64,000 bases of DNA from Prostheceraeus crozeri (taxonomy: Eukaryota > Platyhelminthes > Polycladida > Euryleptidae): positions 1-64,000 of the forward strand of contig CAJQUW010015386.1 in assembly GCA_907163375.1 (NCBI GenBank). Direction: 5' to 3'. The notes beneath the pieces were generated by a model, which did not search any database, had not been told where the DNA came from, and saw only the letters and a list, made by a program, of their open reading frames with translations. Below are positions 48,701 to 54,700 of the stretch, in pieces. Positions within the stretch are counted from its first letter, which is position 1, and the number at the start of each line of letters is the position of its first letter. The position numbers and the translations under genes are program-made.

Positions 48701-51700
48701 CGGTCGCGAAATGCGACTTCCGGTTGATTTTGAGCTTGATTTGGAAACTGTGCAAGAACGAGAAACGTCGGAACATATTTATGAAATCCAGGAAAAACTG
48801 ATGAAGACCTGGGATATCGTAAAAACCATATCTCGCATTCAGCAGACTCGTCAGAAACGGAGGATATGACGCGCGGGGGATGAGAGATGTTACTTATCAA
48901 GTATGGGATCTCGTGATGTACTACCACACCATTGCTCCTAAAGGGGAACAACGTAAATTTTATCGCCCATGGGACGGACCTTGGGTCATAGAGCAGAGAT
49001 TTTCTGACAACACATATCTCATTCGCGACACCAAGCGCGGGAGAAATCAGCGCTTTTGTCTCACACGCTGATCGGTTAAAAAAATTCCATTGCGTCAGGA
49101 ACGATGCTGAAATTTGCATCGAAGACGAGCGGGATGAATCCGACATCAGCGCAGATGATCTAGTGGGGACCGATGCAACCGACTCCACCTTACCTATGAT
49201 TGTAGAAGATTGTGACAGTGACACAACAGAGTCCACTGCCCCAATGATTGAAATTCACAGTACCACAGCTTCGTCAGACGTAACCGACTCCGACATTTCC
49301 GAGATAGAAATAGAACCCGTTATCGTAGAACATCAGGCCGATATTCGCTGTCTTTCCTTCCAGAAAATGGCAACTGGTGGATCCTGCATATCACAAGCAG
49401 AAGCGAAGTCAGCTAAATTAGAACTGCAAAAATATTTATTGGGTGAGGGAATGGTTCGGGCTGTCCTCCAGGTTGGAAAAGGAAGACCAACGACCGATGT
49501 TTAAGCCGGGCCGTCATTGAAGCTACGCCTCTGGCCACATCCAGAGACGCCTAAACCTTCGTACAGGGCCGTATCATTCATTTGGCAGACCTGTGGAGAG
49601 TTCCGTCTCGCCAACTCATTCGACTGCATGAGTCGCACATTAATTTAAATCGCGAGAACATCAGCGACAAACAGCACGTCATCAGCGGAAAATGCTGAAC
49701 CAACAACAGACGCTGAAAGAGGCGCGCCAAAATGTACAAACAAGAGGCCGACGTTCTGCTCGTAACGTCCGAGGACACTCGAGGAGTCATCGATCTCGAG
49801 GTAATCAGCGATAGTCGGGCAGTGGTGGTTGCTGGTGGGGAGGGGAAACGGGGGAATGGGGGGGTTGTGGTGGGCGGGGGCGGAAATGAGGTTCTGGGGG
49901 AATGGGTGCCGGGGGGAATTGGGCGCTGGGGGTCGGGGGGCTGCGGGAGTTGGGGGTGTGGGGGGGGGGGTGCCGGGTGGGCGGATGGGATGGGATTGGG
50001 GAGGAGTGTGGTGGGTGGTAGGTGGGGAGGGAGGGGTGGGAGGGGGGGGATTGGGGGATGGGTGGGTGGGAAAGTTGGGGGTTTTGGTTGGGAATTGTGG
50101 TGGGGGGAATTGGGGGTAGGGGAGGGTGGTGGGTGGCGGTGAGGGGATGGGGAGGGGTCGTTGGGAGGGGGGGGAATGGGGAAAACTTGGTGGTGGGTGG
50201 GGTGTGGGAATGTTTGGGGAGGTTGTTGGACCGTTCGCAGGGGTTGGGTGGGTGGGGCTGGTTGTGAGGTGCGGAGTGTGGGTGGGGGATGGAACTGTGG
50301 GTGGGTGGGATGTGGTTGGGAGGGGAACCCGGGAGGGGTGTCGTGTGGAGGGGTGGGGGTGGGGGTGAGGTGGGAAGGAAAAAAAATGTTGTGTAGGTGT
50401 GGGGGATGAGGGTGGGGGATGGGGAGGGGGGGGGAGGGGTGTAGGAGGGGTGGGAAACCGGCTCCGTCTGGTTGGGGAGGATGGGAATCTGAGTTTTGTT
50501 CGGGGCGTTGGGGGGGGGGGGGGGGGGGGGGGGGGCGGAGTGTGGGGTGGAAGGACGGTGGGGGAATGGTGTGGAAGGTAGTGATGGTGGGATGTGGGTG
50601 AGTTATGTTTTAAATTTCTTTTCCCATTCCCCCCTTTCCCCCCCCCCCCCCCCCCCAGGAAGGTTGGTAGGGAAGGGTGTGATGTGGATGTGGGGGGGAA
50701 GGGAAGGTGTGCCGGTGTTGTGCAGTTGTGAGGAAGGTTAGTGTAGGGAGGGTGTGTGGTTTGGTTGGGATGGCGCGAGGTTGGGGGGGAGGGAATGGGA
50801 AGGTTGTGTATTGTGTGGACGGATTGGGAACTGGGAGGGGGGTGTGTGGTGGGATGGGAGGATTAGGGAAGGGTTAGGTGGGGTTGAAGGAATGTTGGGG
50901 GGGAAGGGTTTTGGATGATGGGAACCCTTCGGCTCCTACAGCCTCCATGACCGACATCCTCATGACTCTCCGACATCTTCATGACTCGACATCCAGCCTT
51001 GACAATCTCGCGGACGTCAGCGCCGACGCTACCTTTGTGGTTGGGCCATCTGGCTCACTGGAGCCGATTCCATCTGCGGCCGCCAGTCCGCCTATAGCCA
51101 CACAGGGTGCATCTTCGGCGCCCGTTGAAGACCTACGTGAGGAGATGGGAGTCCAGACGGGCGAGGGTGCAGACGGAGCTGATCGATCGTCCGTTTGGAG
51201 AGGTGAAGCCTCACATCCACCTCTACGACACTTGCGTTCGCGGGGCCATTCTGGGGGCCATATCGATGAGATGGCGGGGGAGCTGATATCGCAGAGTATG
51301 AGCGCAAGTAGTAGACATTTCGGGTACAATTGTCGCACTGGGGACACAGCGACCTCCAAGGAGACTCTTCCCACACGTCAAGATAATCTTAGGCTATGGG
51401 TCTGCAGCCCCGTCACATGCCGACATTTTGGTCTCACTTCGGTTGAAGCCACAAACTTCGCGCCATGTTACGCCACAACAACAATATAGGGGCCATCGGG
51501 CGAGACTGGAATCTCAACAGGAAATGGACTCATTGATGGGGACTGCCCAGTTGCTCGGAGCATTCTGTTGTGCGAACCAGGCTTTGTTGGCCGCTGAACT
51601 TTCCCTCCCATTGATCCTATACTGTAGAGGGAAGGAGTGGGGAGATACAGAGGCCCACGAAACCCTGGCAGAGATTTTGCTGAACCACATAAATCCGGCC

Positions 51701-54700
51701 AATCGACTGATCTTGCATTGTACTTACGTCCATCGGGAGATAATACGTTCTTTTACCGATCTCTTCCGCAGCATGTTTTTCAGCGTTGGGCCCATCCTCG
51801 TCCGCAACGATCTGAGTCGAAGGAACGATCCCAGGATTCAGGCCATACGGGGCATCGCGATCGAACGCCTACTGGTAGAGACGGATGCGCCTCATCTTGC
51901 CAGATATCCAACGCGAACGGATTATGTTCTCTCCCGTGTAGCTAAATGCCGCGACCTCACGGAAGAAAACTTACGCAATATTGTCCGAGACAATTTCAAG
52001 CGTGTCTTCCGCCTATGAATTCCATAATCGGGACGATTTTTTTCAGTAGGGGGGAAGGGAAGTGTAGTAGTATTGTTTTACTATGATATCATTGATTACA
52101 TGACATTTCAATGAAACTATAAATGTTAGTTTCGGTTTTAAATGGAATGAAAATGTGTACATTTAAATGTATTATTTATGCTTATTATGCTTGTTGATGG
52201 CACTGGGAAACAGCGGATTATATATAATCATGATATATATATAGGTGCCGAATAATAGAAGGCATACAATATCCAAATAACTACCGATAACAAAATGTAC
52301 GACGCTGTCGTTTAAATATGCCTTGTAATCAGTATTGGCAACCCAATAAAACCCATGGGTTTTTCTGGGTTGGGTTTTTTGGGGTTTTAATCCGTAAAAA
52401 TTTGGTTTTTTTGGGTTTTTTGAATTTTTTAAAAATTTTTACTTAATGACATTTGGATTTTCCCAATTTTAGTTGACTTTGATAGAACTATATATCTTAT
52501 TTAAATTAAGTTTATTTGTAATGCATTATAATAAGTAGCCTATCAAATTAACGAACTGACAATTGCAAGCAATGTACAATAACAATTACAAACTTCTACA
52601 ACTTTACAATTACAAGCATTCGTCAAAATTTGAGTTTCCTCGTCCATGTGGTCCCACCTGGCCAGAGAAGCTTAACAAATTTTTACCCATCTTCGCCCAC
52701 TTTCGCTATTCGAGCGGCTTTTGCTTTGGTTGCATTGTCCGTAGAGGCTGACGTCTTCTCACGGACGCGCTTAGTGGGCCGCGATGAACGTCTCGATAGT
52801 TCAGGCTAGCACGTACGGGATCGGTAATTTGGCTGGCAGTTTTGAAGGACCCAAAACTCCAGGAATTTTGCTGGGGAAGCATTTTGGCCGTACGCTGGCG
52901 GATGCCGAATGCCTGCGTGGGACAGGCTTCCCGTCTTGACTTCAAAATGTGGCAAACGCTGCCAAGAGGCACGAATCCTCCAACAAGACGGAGCTCAGTC
53001 TTCATTCCTCATTGACTAGTTGCCATGTTCGTCATCGCCGGTTTAGAAGCGCGGCCATGCGCCGGAGGTGCACGCCTTGTCGAAGGTTTTAAGCGGTCGC
53101 TTTCGTTCGTAAGGGCATCTCGATGTCCTCACACAACTACGCCAGCATCCGCAGCTTCTGCTAGGGAACAAGCTGTTCGCCTTGACTTAAGTTCAATGCA
53201 GCGGCCACTTGGTCGAGTGAGAGACGTAGGCTCTTTGCTTCATAATAGTACGCCCTGTTGTCCATCGATTTTGCGGATTGATCCGTAGAGTGACCTTCTC
53301 TCGAATACTGGGCTACCTGTCCAATTACAAGTCAAGAAAAAATTAATATTTAGCAGTTGTAATATAAGGTATTAAGATATTAATATTTAAGATATTAAAA
53401 TAAATTTGTATTTAAATCGATTAAATTTTCTGTTATTTTATTTCCACTCAATCAACTTAATTCGGGTAATTCGCCCATACAAGCGAACGTTCTCTCTTAG
53501 GTAGCTGATGAGGACTTTCGTAGACAGCCCGTAGCCGGAGCAAGGCTTCTTGTTATAGAAGAGAGTAAATGATGTCTTATCATACTCAAAGATGTATTTT
53601 AATGATAAAAAGTATAAAACAAAAAACCTAGATAAGAAAACCCCTAAAAACCCAATTAAACCCAGATGATGGGTTTTTGGGTTTTAATTCGAAAAAATGG
53701 GTTTTTGGCCAACCTGCTAGTAATAGTTAAACGTCGATTTTAATAAATTGGAGAATCTGTACAACGGACTAGACCGGTACAAGGCATTGCCATAGAGTAG
53801 TATACGGCGAAGTGGTATGTGACTTGTCCGGTGTGATTGTGCTATATGTTTATGTAGAGAATAGTAACACATTTATATATAAAATAAATTGTATATTAAG
53901 TGTAGTGGCTGAGTAAATTTATAACTGTACGAGTTGGGTTTGCTCTGACACATAAATTAAATAATAACAACAAACTATGCATGAGTTGGGTTTACGCTGT
54001 ACGAATTAATGATAATAAAGAAGAAACCTAACGCTCTCGAGTTGGATTTCGTGTCCCGCATAAGGATAATAGACAATAGCTCTCGGAGTTGGGTTGAACT
54101 TTAAGTCATTCACGTGTTGATACTACACTACCTGTATTCGGCCTTCGATGGCGTGGTTGGTAATTCCATATTGACTACCTATATCCCCTTGGGTTCGTTG
54201 AAATTAGTGCCGTGAATAATACCTATAGACCTTCTGGTTTGGGTATTGTTCTCAAAATAATAATAAATAATCTTAACAGTGAACTGCTGCTGCTCCTGCT
54301 GCTTCTACGACAAGAGCCGAAGGATTCGCATACTGCTGAGGATTCAAAGGACACCACTGGCAGCAATCGGTAGGTTTATAACGTAACACTTACAGTACGC
54401 GCATCATACCTACCCATCTAATTTATATCTACTAGTTCGGCCCGTTACAATGCTACTTTTATTTCCTTTTATTTCCAGTGCATTAGATTTCAGAGACAAT
54501 GCACTAAAACAGATCGCACTACATGGCATCAGTCATCTGGTTTCTCATCATAGACTTTCTAAACTACAAATCCATATATTTACGTATAGATGGAGACACG
54601 AGTAATGATGAACATTGTGCTGCAGAAAACTACCATTAGTTCCCAGCAAAGTTCATCTGCCAATCGTCATTACAATGGTTGAGCTGGCACATGTTTGGTC

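Larger units (their letters stand above)
44150..54127 (+). mobile_element. Ty3/gypsy LTR retrotransposon fossil with TatD-like domain
   Basis: Plus-strand LTR element. LTR-related ends lie at 44150-44414 and 52063-54127 (the latter split by a hAT-like element); termini are TGTAGTA and TACTACA, and a purine-rich tract precedes the 3' LTR. Parts in order: gag with two CCHC knuckles, aspartic protease, reverse transcriptase (YLDD), RNase H, integrase, then a G-rich stretch and a TatD-nuclease-like domain. The order PR-RT-RH-IN is that of Ty3/gypsy. The gag and pol frames overlap by about 60 bp, as in families that use programmed frameshifting. It is broken, with roughly five to eight disruptions. 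About 7 differences in ~265 aligned LTR bases point to a moderately young fossil. Confidence 0.88.

Noticed and set aside
49732-50741. Several overlapping Gly/Trp-rich ORFs
   Set aside because: They are by-products of the G-rich stretch; all three frames are open for the same compositional reason.
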